Shown one piece after another: positions 9,428-18,764 of a stretch of 64,000 nucleotides of DNA. The first letter of the stretch is position 1, and each line of letters opens with the position of its first letter. The stretch comes from CAZQKW01 sp964594075 (GTDB lineage: Bacteria > Desulfobacterota > WTBG01 > CAIYCZ01), in contig CAZQKW010000004.1 in assembly GCA_964594075.1 (NCBI GenBank), positions 59,902-123,901 on the forward strand, read 5' to 3'. The notes beneath the pieces are model-generated. The model made no database searches. It saw nothing but the letters and a program-made list of their open reading frames with translations, and was not told the DNA's origin. Position numbers and translations under genes: made by a program.

Positions 9428-10375
9428 TTATGGTTTTATAAGTGTATGAAATATGCGAATGGCTGCCGGCCCCATTAATATAACAAAGAGCGCAGGGAAA
9501 ATGCAAAAAATAAGCGGCACCATTAACTTGACCGGCAGTTTTGCAGCAATTTCTTCAGCTTTCATATACCTCTTAGTCCTGAAGGTGTCAGAATAAGTGC
9601 GCAACGCCTGCGCTATGCTGGTGCCGAATTTATCAGTCTGTATGAGCAAGGTGGCAAAATTTTTAATGTCCTCTATGTCAATACGCAGACCTAAATTGCG
9701 TAGCGCATCCGGCCGCGATTTTCCCGCTCGCAATTCTAAATTATACAGTTTAAGCTCATCGCTCAACGGCGGACTCGTCAATTTTATTTCATCCGCTACC
9801 CGGTTCATCGCCGCATCCAGCCCCATGCCCGCTTCAACGCAGACCACCAAAATATCCAGCGCATCAGGTATTCCCCGTGATATTTTTTCTTTTCGGATGT
9901 TGGTTTTTATCTGCAACAAAAGATCAGGCAAATAAAATCCGGCAACCGCAAGAACGACGCAGATTATCATCGTAATATTTGGTTGAACAATTTTAAAAAC
10001 AGTTACCCGAAGAAGAAAAAATACTACCGGCAATAATAAGGAAAGGAAAAACTTTGCCCCCCAATAAACGGAAATCAAATCTTCATTATTTAATCCTGCC
10101 CGTAAAAAATTAAGTTTTATTCGCGAATAATCTTCAGACCTTTCATTAACAAATAATTTACCCAGCGGTTTCAGCCAGGCCGCAAATGAAAGGAAGGACA
10201 TATCCTTTCTGCTTCGCACACTCTCTTTTAAATCTTCAAACGTTCCTACATATTCCTCAAATTGTACTTTTTTAATTAACTTTTTCTTAGCCTGAACAAA
10301 ATTTAAATACTGCAGGGTGCCAAAAATAATTAAAAAGATGAAAATAAATGTTATGGCTGAAATAATAAGCAGCAT
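9428..10375 (-). CDS. tadC: TadC, type II secretion F-family inner-membrane protein
   Basis: 315 residues. Several hydrophobic segments (N-terminal about 2-22, about 105-150, and C-terminal about 285-312) flank a cytoplasmic T2SF domain with the motif DILVVCVEAGMGLDAAMNRVA and an RLRNxG-type region (LRNLGLRIDIEDIKNFATLLIQ). This is the standard topology of TadC, which pairs with TadB as the platform of the Flp pilus motor. It starts 21 bases after tadB. The ribosome-binding site is weak, which suggests coupled translation. Confidence 0.93.
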   Translation of the reverse strand: MLLIISAITFIFIFLIIFGTLQYLNFVQAKKKLIKKVQFEEYVGTFEDLKESVRSRKDMSFLSFAAWLKPLGKLFVNERSEDYSRIKLNFLRAGLNNEDLISVYWGAKFFLSLLLPVVFFLLRVTVFKIVQPNITMIICVVLAVAGFYLPDLLLQIKTNIRKEKISRGIPDALDILVVCVEAGMGLDAAMNRVADEIKLTSPPLSDELKLYNLELRAGKSRPDALRNLGLRIDIEDIKNFATLLIQTDKFGTSIAQALRTYSDTFRTKRYMKAEEIAAKLPVKLMVPLIFCIFPALFVILMGPAAIRIFHTLIKP

Positions 10376-10396
10376 GACCGTATTGTTTTAACTTGT

Positions 10397-11374
10397 TTAA
10401 ATTCTTATTGAAACCATGCGGTTCATTATATAAATACCCACCGCTATTAACACCAGTGCCCCGACGATCATTTTTTTGCCGATGGGATCTTGTATGAGAG
10501 AATTTACATAATCAGGGTTTAAGATCCGAATGACGAAAAAGATCAAAAATGGAAGAACCGTTAGTATAATAGCAGATATTTTTCCTTCCGCAGATAAAAC
10601 CCGCAGTTTGTCATTAAATTTAAATCTTTCGCGAATAATATGCGCTATATTGTCAATAATCTCGGCAAGATTCCCGCCGGTCTCACGCTGAAGAATGACC
10701 GAAACTACAAAAAATTTAACTTCAGCGCAGTCAACACGATAAGCAAGATTTCTCAATGCATCAGCAACCGGGACGCCAAAATTGATTTCATCCAGCACTT
10801 GGGCAAATTCGGGGCCAAGCGGTTCGCCAAAATTATCAACCACCACCTTCATGCCGCTGGTGAACGCATGCCCCGCACGCAGCGATCGGGCAATCAGCTC
10901 AAGCGCCTCCGGCAATTGTTTTTCAAACTCCTGCAATCGGTTTCTTTTTTTAAGGGAAAGATACAAAAAAGGAATTATGGCAAACAAAAAAGCTGTAATA
11001 TAGGATATTCCCAATACTCTGACCGGCAAAATGACACTGCCCATTAAAAAGCCAACCTGCATTAACAACAACGAGAGCAAGATAAACACACCGACTGGAT
11101 ACTGCGCATTCGCTTGCTGGATTAATCTATCAAGCCGTTCAATACCGGGAATTTTAAAAAAAATTTTATTTAAGAACGGAACATTGCTAAGAAGTCTTTT
11201 GCGTAAGATATCCGGCGTATCAATGGAATACTGGGAGAAAGAGAATTTTTTCAGGCGATTCTGAATTTGTCTGCTCTTAAGCCCACTAATAGACCTGATG
11301 CCATATAACACCAGCTCAATAAAAATGATGGTTATTATTGCAAAGAAAATAATTAATCTAAACGGAAGATCCAT
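10397..11374 (-). CDS. tadB: TadB, type II secretion F-family inner-membrane protein
   Basis: 325 residues with an N-terminal membrane helix (about 5-25), a central pair and a C-terminal pair, and the T2SF domain containing LPEALELIARSLRAGHAFTSGMKVV and QRETGGNLAEIIDNIA. These are the recognisable TadB/GspF signatures. AAGGAAAT lies 5 bases before the ATG. It lies between cpaF and tadC as in other Tad loci and should form the inner-membrane platform that couples ATPase motion to pilin extrusion. Confidence 0.93.
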   Translation of the reverse strand: MDLPFRLIIFFAIITIIFIELVLYGIRSISGLKSRQIQNRLKKFSFSQYSIDTPDILRKRLLSNVPFLNKIFFKIPGIERLDRLIQQANAQYPVGVFILLSLLLMQVGFLMGSVILPVRVLGISYITAFLFAIIPFLYLSLKKRNRLQEFEKQLPEALELIARSLRAGHAFTSGMKVVVDNFGEPLGPEFAQVLDEINFGVPVADALRNLAYRVDCAEVKFFVVSVILQRETGGNLAEIIDNIAHIIRERFKFNDKLRVLSAEGKISAIILTVLPFLIFFVIRILNPDYVNSLIQDPIGKKMIVGALVLIAVGIYIMNRMVSIRI

Positions 11375-11400
11375 AAATTTCCTTAATATGAGACGACACC

Positions 11401-12741
11401 CTATACTTCCAGCACCGTAGTCGGCTCAAACATTTCCCTGGGCAGCGTTATGCCGAATGCCTTGAATTTCTCTATGAATTTTGGCCGCACCCCGTGAAAT
11501 ACGAATTTTCCGCGCACCCTGCCTTCCGAATCAATGGTCGTCCGCTGGAATGAATAAATTTCCTGCATGGTTATAATGTCGCCCTCCATGCCGGTGATTT
11601 CCTGAAAGCTAATCAGTTTTCGGGTCCCGTCCTGCAAACGGGCAATGTGGATAATAACATTGAGCGCTGAACTGATGTAGCGGCGCAGGTGGTCAATGGG
11701 AATGTCAACATTCGCCATGGCAACCATGGATTCAATGCGCATTAAGGCGTCCCGCGGCGAATTGGCGTGAATGGTGGTCAACGAGCCTTCGTGGCCGGTG
11801 TTCATTGCCTGCAGCATATCAAATGCTTCCCTGCCTCTGACCTCGCCGACAATAATGCGATCGGGCCGCATGCGCAGGCTGTTGCGCACCAGATCCCGCT
11901 GAGTCACTTCACCCTTGCCTTCAATATTAGGCGGCCTGGTTTCCAGCCGCACCACGTGTTCCTGTTTTAATTGCAGTTCTGATGCATCTTCTATGGTGAT
12001 AATCCGCTCGTCATGGGGAATAAAACGCGATAGAACATTCAGCGTGGTGGTCTTGCCACTGCCGGTGCCACCGGAAATCACAATATTCAATTTTGCTTTG
12101 ACAATGGCCTTAAGTATCTCGCCAATTTCCGGCGTCAAAGTCTGAAGATTAATAAGGTCTTCAAGTTCCAGCGGGTCCCGGGCAAAGCGCCTGATGGACA
12201 AAATGGGACCGTCAATCGCCAGCGGCGGTATGATGGCATTAACGCGTGAACCGTCCGGCAAGCGCGCGTCAACCATCGGCGATGATTCATCAATACGGCG
12301 CCCCACCTGAGAGACAATTTTATCAATAATCCTCATTAAATGTGCGTCGTCTTTAAACCGTGCGTCGGTGCTTTCCAGCTTGCCAAACCGCTCCACATAG
12401 ATGTTTTTGTAGGTATTGACCAGAATGTCTGATACCGTCGGGTCCTGCATGAACGGCTCCAGAGGACCATACCCCATCACTTCGTCCTGAATTTCAGTAA
12501 CCAGCAATTCACGCTCAAGTGAATTGAGGGGATAGCTGCTGCGGTCTTCATTAAGGATGCGTTCTACCAGCGCCCGAATTTGAGATTTGAGCATATCCGC
12601 TTCAAGAGTCTCGATTACCGTGAGGTCTATGATATCCAACAGACGGTCATGTATCTGAGTCTTAAGCTCAAAATACTCCTCAGGTATTTCTCGGCGCGCT
12701 GCACGCTTGTCTCTCGCTGCTACCTGTGCGTATGGTTGCAT
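11401..12741 (-). CDS. cpaF: TadA/CpaF secretion ATPase
   Basis: 446 residues from the ATG at 12741, preferred because TAGGAG lies 5 bases upstream and the longer reading frame would begin in non-conserved sequence. The CpaF core is complete: an N-terminal domain, the phosphate loop ISGGTGSGKTT, a Walker-B like region, the Asp/His boxes around RIITIEDASELQL and HANSPRDALMRIESM, and RMRPDRIIVGEVRG. It is the hexameric ATPase that drives Flp pilin assembly at the inner membrane. It sits between cpaE and tadB. Confidence 0.95.
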   Translation of the reverse strand: MQPYAQVAARDKRAARREIPEEYFELKTQIHDRLLDIIDLTVIETLEADMLKSQIRALVERILNEDRSSYPLNSLERELLVTEIQDEVMGYGPLEPFMQDPTVSDILVNTYKNIYVERFGKLESTDARFKDDAHLMRIIDKIVSQVGRRIDESSPMVDARLPDGSRVNAIIPPLAIDGPILSIRRFARDPLELEDLINLQTLTPEIGEILKAIVKAKLNIVISGGTGSGKTTTLNVLSRFIPHDERIITIEDASELQLKQEHVVRLETRPPNIEGKGEVTQRDLVRNSLRMRPDRIIVGEVRGREAFDMLQAMNTGHEGSLTTIHANSPRDALMRIESMVAMANVDIPIDHLRRYISSALNVIIHIARLQDGTRKLISFQEITGMEGDIITMQEIYSFQRTTIDSEGRVRGKFVFHGVRPKFIEKFKAFGITLPREMFEPTTVLEV

Positions 12742-12773
12742 AAAAACTCCTATGCTATTATGTATGTATAATG

Positions 12774-13946
12774 TTATGTTGCCGCTTCCCTGCTGTTGAA
12801 CCACCTGAACAGCTTACTCCGCGATTCTTTCTCAGTTTCCTTTTTTCCTATGATGTTTTCAGCAAGGTCTTTAAGGTTTTTGGCAATGGGCGAATTAGAG
12901 GCAACGCTTGACAGCGGAAGCCCTTGGTTAATAGCGTTCATGGTTGCCCGGTAGTCATTGGGTATCGTCCAGTAGATATCTTTCTTTATGCCTTCTGCTG
13001 CATCTTTCAAAGTAAGATCAGACTGTTTGATATACCGATTGATGATAACCCGAATCCGTTCCGGTTGTGGATAGCCTATCTCTTTTAAGGAGGAGAGAAG
13101 TTTTGAGGTGTTTGACAGGCACGGCAGGCTTAACACCGAAATAATAAAAATCAGATCAGACATTTCAAATGCCTTTACCGTGGTGTCGTCTATGGAGGTG
13201 CCGGCGTCAATCACTATGAAGTCAAACATTCTCTTTAACAGCGAAAGAATGCGTTCCATTATCTTGGGCGTGGTTTTTTCCCCTTCCTTCCAATAACTTT
13301 CGGAAGGCAACACATAGACCCCGGTGTGATGTTTGGACAGGATGTCCATCAAAAAGGTGGGGTCAAGGCGGTTTATATGTTTGGTAATTTCGCTCAGGTT
13401 ATATTTAGGCTTGATTTCCAGAAACAGCGGAATTTCGCCATATAGCCGGTTCATGTCCACCAGCACCACCGAGTTTCTGCGTTTCTCCTCGGCAAGTTCC
13501 ACTGCCAGATTTACCGCAAGCGTGGTGGTTCCCACGCCCCCTTTGCTGCCCAGCAAGGTCAGTATTCTGCCGAATTTGACCACATCCTTGGGTTTGGCAT
13601 CTTCCGCCTTCTTTTTAAATGCATCAAATGCCTGTTTTATCTGGCTGGGGTCAATCGGCTGCGCCAGAAATTCCTTTGCGCCGATTTTTATGGCGCGCAT
13701 GAGAATTTCCGGGGCAGGGTTCTTTGCTGTTAGGAATACATCCCCCACCAGGTTCACGTTTTTCAGGGATTCTATAAGCTGAAAATCGTTCTCCACCTGG
13801 TCACCCAGTTCATAAATCAGCAGGTCCGCTCTTCGCGTGTCATCAGGTCTGAGAATGGCAACGCCCTGAAATGAGGTAATAACTGCCTCCAGCTCGTTTC
13901 TGACCGACGAATTCTTGATTTCAAATTTGACTAAAATATCATTCAT
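12774..13946 (-). CDS. cpaE: CpaE/TadZ, MinD-like pilus localisation ATPase
   Basis: 390 residues. Residues 1-120 look like an atypical receiver domain (DLLIYELG, LVGDVFLTAKNP) without a clear phosphorylatable Asp. From about 125 comes a MinD/ParA-type ATPase with the deviant Walker A GSKGGVGTTT and the switch region FDFIVIDAGTSIDD. This two-domain layout is typical of CpaE/TadZ, which places the Tad machine at a pole or focus. It starts 19 bases after tadG and is followed by cpaF. Confidence 0.9.
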   Translation of the reverse strand: MNDILVKFEIKNSSVRNELEAVITSFQGVAILRPDDTRRADLLIYELGDQVENDFQLIESLKNVNLVGDVFLTAKNPAPEILMRAIKIGAKEFLAQPIDPSQIKQAFDAFKKKAEDAKPKDVVKFGRILTLLGSKGGVGTTTLAVNLAVELAEEKRRNSVVLVDMNRLYGEIPLFLEIKPKYNLSEITKHINRLDPTFLMDILSKHHTGVYVLPSESYWKEGEKTTPKIMERILSLLKRMFDFIVIDAGTSIDDTTVKAFEMSDLIFIISVLSLPCLSNTSKLLSSLKEIGYPQPERIRVIINRYIKQSDLTLKDAAEGIKKDIYWTIPNDYRATMNAINQGLPLSSVASNSPIAKNLKDLAENIIGKKETEKESRSKLFRWFNSREAAT

Positions 13947-13965
13947 GGTATCTCTGCTTAATGAA

Positions 13966-15219
13966 TTAATTTACCAGAACGGGAATTTTTGCCAGAACGC
14001 CAAAGTTATCTCCTCCCGTATTTCCGGTCGGCTCATGCGGCGTGCAATCAGGCAAAAAGTAAATGGTCTTTTTTTCGCATTCTACCGGACAGCCGGGGGC
14101 CGCATTCTGAATGTGAAAATGCGAAAAAAAACTTGCCCAGCTTGCTGCAGCATCCTCGGGGTTTGGCGATGTCCATGCGCCATAGTTACCGACTCCGGCC
14201 ATAGTTACGGGATAATTGGGATCCCTGGGATTATTATTGGGCCGTGTGCAATCATTCTTATTATCTCGGTGCACCCACAGAACGTTAACTTCAACGACAC
14301 CAATAATCGGTGCACAATGATCAACGGGGCCTGGATAAGCGTCGCAGCGGATAACGGGCAATTTAATTGGCCATGGTCTAGTGCCAAACTCGCTATGCTG
14401 CAGCCAGCATTCGCGAAAATCTTGGAAAACGTTATCCGTCATGCCATTGATACCACCCATATCCTTACCCAAAAATAGTGTTTGGGGGTTCCCGTCTCCG
14501 CAAACAAGTGGCCTAACAGTTGGTGGGGTCGCCGTTTCGCACGGCTGGGTAAAATTGGTCCACGCGCCGGTATTGCTGTCGCATGCATTATTGTTACTGT
14601 TTATCATTCTGCCCATATTACAGGTATATTTATCATCCTGCGTAATTGCCTCTTTGCAAAGCGAAATGGGCTGATCCACCCCAAACGGTTCTATGGTGCC
14701 GGCAAAACCAATATAGGCGATTGCCTTTGCCTGCATCTGCTGGCTTTCCTTGCCAAATATTCTGGCAAAATATAACGTTGCCGGTATACTCGCCCTCTGG
14801 GTGTAAACCCTTACCGCGTTAATAAATGCTGGGTTTGCGTCAAGCTCAGCAAAACTGACATCCCACAGTGCCGTCTGCTCGAGCGCATTGTTTGGCGTGA
14901 ATGTTTTTGTTGCAAAGCTCCAGTGGCCCCGCTCAACTGATGCTACTTCAACATCTTCTTTTTCACTTTTGTTATCTATTGCCGCATTCCGCGCTATTTC
15001 ATTTGCACCGGGGTTTATGCTTCCGTCCTCATTAAAAAGTTTTAAAGCGCCTGCCAATGCCCCCGCATCAGCTGCGTTCTGCAACTCATTACGCACCACA
15101 TAAAGATGACCTATATCCACCGCAAGAGCGGTAAACCCGACAAAAATCACCAGGCACAATGCAACCAATGCAGCAACCGCTCCCCTCTCATCAGTTACGA
15201 TGTGCTTAAATTGTTTCAT
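13966..15219 (-). CDS. TadG-like pilus-assembly protein
   Basis: 417 residues. The N-terminus DERGAVAALVALCLVIFVGFTALAVDIGHLYVVRNELQNAADAGALAGAL is the characteristic TadG/TadE-like single membrane helix followed by the QNAADAxALAGA motif. The remaining about 370 residues are a Cys-rich periplasmic part (many cysteines between 170 and 400) without a recognisable von Willebrand domain. Minor pilin-like assembly factors of this type are encoded beside tadE. GAGGTGA lies before the ATG. It ends in LAKIPVLVN and is followed by cpaE. Confidence 0.85.
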   Translation of the reverse strand: MKQFKHIVTDERGAVAALVALCLVIFVGFTALAVDIGHLYVVRNELQNAADAGALAGALKLFNEDGSINPGANEIARNAAIDNKSEKEDVEVASVERGHWSFATKTFTPNNALEQTALWDVSFAELDANPAFINAVRVYTQRASIPATLYFARIFGKESQQMQAKAIAYIGFAGTIEPFGVDQPISLCKEAITQDDKYTCNMGRMINSNNNACDSNTGAWTNFTQPCETATPPTVRPLVCGDGNPQTLFLGKDMGGINGMTDNVFQDFRECWLQHSEFGTRPWPIKLPVIRCDAYPGPVDHCAPIIGVVEVNVLWVHRDNKNDCTRPNNNPRDPNYPVTMAGVGNYGAWTSPNPEDAAASWASFFSHFHIQNAAPGCPVECEKKTIYFLPDCTPHEPTGNTGGDNFGVLAKIPVLVN

Positions 15220-15255
15220 TTACATCACCTCGTTTCTAAACTTGAACGGTTTTTA

Positions 15256-15747
15256 TTATTCTTCCGGCTGACATTCTGTTCTCATTTGTGTTACCGCAGA
15301 AAGTGTTATGGGCCCTGACAAAGAACCGCCAAAGAATGCTCCCAGAATATTTGGCAGCAGAAGAAAATTATAATCAAATGTCACGGTCACTCTTCTATAA
15401 TACTGACCATCTGCAGTTGGCACCATACCCGTAGTGGTAACCGACGGAGTTTTGGAGCCGGAAAAGTTAATTAAATAATTTGCGCAGTAGCTGCGCACTA
15501 CTGTTTCGACATCCGATGGGGAAATCATACGACAAGTACCCACTCCCGCTACACCATTAGGGGGATGGGTATATAGTATCGCTGTTCTGGCGCCTTCACG
15601 GCTGGCATTGGTAATGACCGCTTTGTTATAAAACAGTATCCCAAACTCAATAATGCCGAAAATAAAAAGCAACAACAGCGGCAGCACAATCGCAAACTCA
15701 ACCGCTGATGCGCCCTTCTGGCATTTTAAACCTGTCTTATCTTTCAC
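15256..15747 (-). CDS. tadE: TadE-like minor pseudopilin
   Basis: 163 residues from the GTG at 15747, chosen because GAGG lies 6 bases upstream and this avoids overlap with the lipoprotein gene that ends at 15776; a TTG at 15798 or ATG at 15789 is possible but has no good ribosome-binding site. The sequence KGASAVEFAIVLPLLLLFIFGIIEFG is the TadE pseudopilin motif with prepilin cleavage expected after Gly and Glu/Phe at positions 5 and 6. The C-terminal part has three cysteines. It would be processed by CpaA and act as a minor pilin. Confidence 0.88.
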   Translation of the reverse strand: MKDKTGLKCQKGASAVEFAIVLPLLLLFIFGIIEFGILFYNKAVITNASREGARTAILYTHPPNGVAGVGTCRMISPSDVETVVRSYCANYLINFSGSKTPSVTTTGMVPTADGQYYRRVTVTFDYNFLLLPNILGAFFGGSLSGPITLSAVTQMRTECQPEE

Positions 15748-15775
15748 GTCATACCTCACGTATTCAAAATTATTG

Positions 15776-16078
15776 TTATTGCTGGCCATAGATGCCAAAT
15801 CCCAATGTCCCCATGCGTTGAGCGCCGCTCGTCTGGCCTGCTTTTCCCGTAAAGCTTTTCACATATTGCCCCAACGCCGCTTCTGCAGCCTGACCGTGAA
15901 GCCCTTTGACCGGCTCAAGATTTTTGGAAGCATCGGGGTTGAATGTCTGCCCCTGTTTTTGTGCATAGTATGCAGTGCCCCAGTTATCCGCCACCTTTGA
16001 CGGGGTTGCACACGCGCCGCACACCAATGCTGCTATGGTTAACAAAATCACCGACAAAACAATGCGTGATGTATTCAT
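15776..16078 (-). CDS. Small lipoprotein-like protein of the Tad locus
   Basis: 100 residues from the ATG at 16078, which has GGAG 8 bases upstream; a GTG three codons earlier is less likely. A hydrophobic leader ends LVCGACATPS, a near-lipobox, so the protein is probably exported and perhaps lipidated, although the -3 residue is atypical. The mature part contains DNWGTAYYAQKQGQTFNPDASKN, a segment I associate with small outer-membrane Tad proteins but cannot name. It lies between cpaC and tadE after a 250-base gap that contains a palindromic repeat. Confidence 0.7.
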   Translation of the reverse strand: MNTSRIVLSVILLTIAALVCGACATPSKVADNWGTAYYAQKQGQTFNPDASKNLEPVKGLHGQAAEAALGQYVKSFTGKAGQTSGAQRMGTLGFGIYGQQ

Positions 16079-16123
16079 GGCTGCCACTCCTTATATTTTT
16101 ATTATTATATTTATTATTGAGGT

Positions 16124-16245
16124 AATTGCAAAAGTATTCAAAAATGGGATTACAGAGTTTCGCTCGCAATGACAAATGGCGTCTGTGCGGTCATTGCGAG
16201 GAGAATAGCGACGAAGCAATCTCAATAAATGAAACTTTTGCAATT
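16124..16245. repeat. MITE-like palindromic element with 12-bp terminal inverted repeats
   Basis: AATTGCAAAAGT at 16124-16135 is perfectly inverted at 16234-16245. Inside, CTCGCAATGAC (16163-16173) and GTCATTGCGAG (16190-16200) form a second 11-bp inverted pair. The 122-bp element sits in the gap between cpaC and the lipoprotein gene, inside the Tad operon. The core GTCATTGCGAGGAG...GCAATCTCA recurs at 62247. Confidence 0.75.
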
Positions 16246-16327
16246 GGCTCTCATTGTATAAGTATTATCGTTTAATTCAAGCGTTTCTTTACCTGTCTCT
16301 CTTGCCGCTGTCTCGTGACTCATCCTT

Positions 16328-17755
16328 TTAGTTCATCGGCACAGCGTGCCCGAACTCACCGTCAAGCCTGCCTTTGGTATTTGAAGAAGGCGGGCAGGCT
16401 CTTCCTTCCAGCATCCCCAGCACATAGAATTCAAAATCATCCGGCTCCACAAAAAAATCTGTCGGCAACGGCTGTTTGGCAGTGTCAAGTGGCTTTACCA
16501 GGCGCGGGGTAACAATAATTACCAACTCAGTTTCATTGCGTCTGAAATTTTGGCTGCGGAACAGTTGCCCGAGAATCGGTATGTCTCCCAACGCAGGGTA
16601 TTTTGCAGCGTTTTCCCGCATATTTTCAGACAAAAGTCCGGCTATCGCAAAGCTCTGACCGTCGGCAAGTTCAACATTTGTTGAAGCGCTGCGGGTAGTT
16701 AGCCCTGGAACCACAAACCCCTGAATTGCCACTGCAGTTGAGTAATCCAGCTCAGACACCGACGGGGTTACTTTAATATTTATTTTATTTTCGCTTAATA
16801 CCGTCGGCGTGAACGCAAGCTCTACACCGTATTTCTTATATTCAATACCCACGGTTCCCAGTCCCTGTGGAATCGGCACCGGGTATTCGCCGCCGGCTAA
16901 AAACTGGGCATTTTGCCCGCTCAAAGCGATGAGCGTCGGCTCTGCCAGAACCTTTATCATTCCGTCGTCCCGCAAGGCATCAATGAGGGTAGTCCAAGAG
17001 GAACTGCCCCGGTTGAAACGGAATAACAGATTCGATGCAGGGGACGCAAAAAAACTGAGTAAACCGCTTCTCGCATCTGGCAGATTCCCTTCGCCTTCCT
17101 GAGCTAAGGTGCCGATCTGATTAAGCAATCCGATACCAAACTCTTCCTTATTGCGGTAGATGATATTGAAACCAAGTTCACGGGTGAGCCGTTTTGACAT
17201 TTCCGCGACCCGCACCTCAAGCATAACCTCCTGCACACCCGAAACTTCCACCTGATTTCTGATCTTTCCTTTTGGGGCATACGCCTCGGCAACCGATAAA
17301 ATCTGCGCAAGATTTGCCGCGCTGGAAACTCTGCCGGCAAGTATGATGGAATCATCGCCGGAGATGATCCGCAGCTCCTGTTCCTCGGGAAGTACCTGAT
17401 TGAGCTTTTGTTTTAGCTTGGTGATGTCATAGCCCACGTGCAGGTCATAAATTTCGGTAATTTTGTTCCCTTCCCAGATGGTGAGATTACTGGTGCCGGG
17501 CGATTTGCCAGTGAGGTAAATCTCGCGCGGCGAAATCATCAAAAAGTCGGCGATTTTAGGTTCTGCAATGGAAATACGGCTTATCGCCCGCGTGCTGCGA
17601 ATGGTTACCGAACTGCCCACTGCCACTTCCAGCGTTTTATGCTGACGCGTGTCAACGGTGATTGCAGCGTCTAACAGCGCGGGCATACACAAGGCAAGTA
17701 TAATCAAAACACAAAGCGTCCATTTCTTTATGGCAGATACAGGTATTGTGCTCAT
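16328..17755 (-). CDS. cpaC: CpaC/RcpA outer-membrane secretin of the Tad pilus
   Basis: 475 residues with a signal peptide (hydrophobic 13-30), a CpaC N-terminal domain (RTLEVAVG-like region HKTLEVAVGSSVTIRST, then RISIAEPKIADFLMISPREIYLTGKSPGTSNL), a BON-like segment near 115-165, and the secretin domain with VEVRVAEMSKR-type and VPGLTTRSASTNVELADGQSFAIAGLL motifs. It forms the outer-membrane pore. TAAGGAGG stands before the ATG, and cpaB ends 18 bases upstream. Confidence 0.95.
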   Translation of the reverse strand: MSTIPVSAIKKWTLCVLIILALCMPALLDAAITVDTRQHKTLEVAVGSSVTIRSTRAISRISIAEPKIADFLMISPREIYLTGKSPGTSNLTIWEGNKITEIYDLHVGYDITKLKQKLNQVLPEEQELRIISGDDSIILAGRVSSAANLAQILSVAEAYAPKGKIRNQVEVSGVQEVMLEVRVAEMSKRLTRELGFNIIYRNKEEFGIGLLNQIGTLAQEGEGNLPDARSGLLSFFASPASNLLFRFNRGSSSWTTLIDALRDDGMIKVLAEPTLIALSGQNAQFLAGGEYPVPIPQGLGTVGIEYKKYGVELAFTPTVLSENKINIKVTPSVSELDYSTAVAIQGFVVPGLTTRSASTNVELADGQSFAIAGLLSENMRENAAKYPALGDIPILGQLFRSQNFRRNETELVIIVTPRLVKPLDTAKQPLPTDFFVEPDDFEFYVLGMLEGRACPPSSNTKGRLDGEFGHAVPMN

Positions 17756-17772
17756 GCAAACCCCTCCTTATT

Positions 17773-18609
17773 TTAGAATCCCTGAGTGGTTACTTTGGTG
17801 CCTCTTATTTCTTTGACGGTTATTGGCTCGCGGCGGCTGAGTACCTGAGCCTGTTTTTCCTGACCTTTTATTTTTACGGTTTTACCGGTATATGATTCAA
17901 GAGTTTCCGGAACCGTAGCTCCGTCGGTCAAGACAATCTCCGTATCCATGGCATTGCGCAACGCCAACTGCAGTTTGCCCTCGGTGGCGGCAAGGGCAAG
18001 TTTCTCGCCTTCTTCCGGGGTTACCTCAAGGGTAAAGACATCCACCGGTGAGGGCTCGCCTTTTTCATTCTTTTGAATTTCAGCACCGGTTGCCAGCACC
18101 AGGATATTTTCAAGAATTACTTTGGTAACCTGCTTCTTGTCGCGCGGATCTTCTATGCTGACCAGCACATCAACGATATTTCCGGGCCTGATGAGACCAG
18201 CAAGCCCGATAACTTTATCACCCTTGACCGCGATTGCCCGTTTGCCGGTTTTTACCACCGCCGCCATGCCGCCGGCAGTAACGGTGGCAGGGGCAAGCTT
18301 GGTCTCCAGCACCGGTTCGTTGGCTTTTAACGGCTGAATGGTAACTCTGCCTTCAAGTTGATTGAGGTCGCTGAAATAACCGGGAGGAAGCGTTTCCTTG
18401 AGGTAGGGCACAAGGCGCAACTGCTCTTTAGTTATCTTGGTGCCCCAGGGCAAATCAATTGCTGCCGAAGCGATCATGACCGTTTCTTTCTCCGGGGCAA
18501 CCTTGGGAGGCCCGATTTGCCGTTTTACCCAGTTGTAGGTAAAAACGCCTCCGATGAAGGCTATAAACACAGCGAGAATGATTGGTAAAATTGCTTTCCA
18601 GATTCCCAT
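17773..18609 (-). CDS. cpaB: CpaB/RcpC, Flp pilus assembly periplasmic protein
   Basis: 278 residues from the ATG at 18609, preceded by AAAGGGGG; a TTG two codons upstream is less likely. One N-terminal membrane helix (about 8-25) is followed by a SAF domain (MIASAAIDLPWGTKITKEQLRLVPYLKETLPPGYF) and a RcpC/CpaB beta domain (VLVSIEDPRDKKQVTKVILENILVLA). CpaB proteins stabilise the secretin and span the periplasm. First of the long minus-strand block after cpaA. Confidence 0.94.
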   Translation of the reverse strand: MGIWKAILPIILAVFIAFIGGVFTYNWVKRQIGPPKVAPEKETVMIASAAIDLPWGTKITKEQLRLVPYLKETLPPGYFSDLNQLEGRVTIQPLKANEPVLETKLAPATVTAGGMAAVVKTGKRAIAVKGDKVIGLAGLIRPGNIVDVLVSIEDPRDKKQVTKVILENILVLATGAEIQKNEKGEPSPVDVFTLEVTPEEGEKLALAATEGKLQLALRNAMDTEIVLTDGATVPETLESYTGKTVKIKGQEKQAQVLSRREPITVKEIRGTKVTTQGF

Positions 18610-18717
18610 AATCAACCCCCTTTGCTAAAGTTGATAATGTTACAAAACGCAACTCTACAAAACGCAACCCTAATTTATGTTATGTTAAAAACATATCTGT
18701 TAAACGCTTCGCCCCCT

Positions 18718-18743
18718 AGATTCTTCGCTGCGCTCAGAATGAC
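18718..18743 (-). repeat. Dispersed repeat, GTCATTCTGAACG family
   Basis: AGATTCTTCGCTGCGCTCAGAATGAC copy in the 155-base gap between cpaA and cpaB. It matches the copies at 25426 and 25466 almost perfectly. Confidence 0.7.
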
Positions 18744-18764
18744 AGCGAGAGGCATGCTTCACCA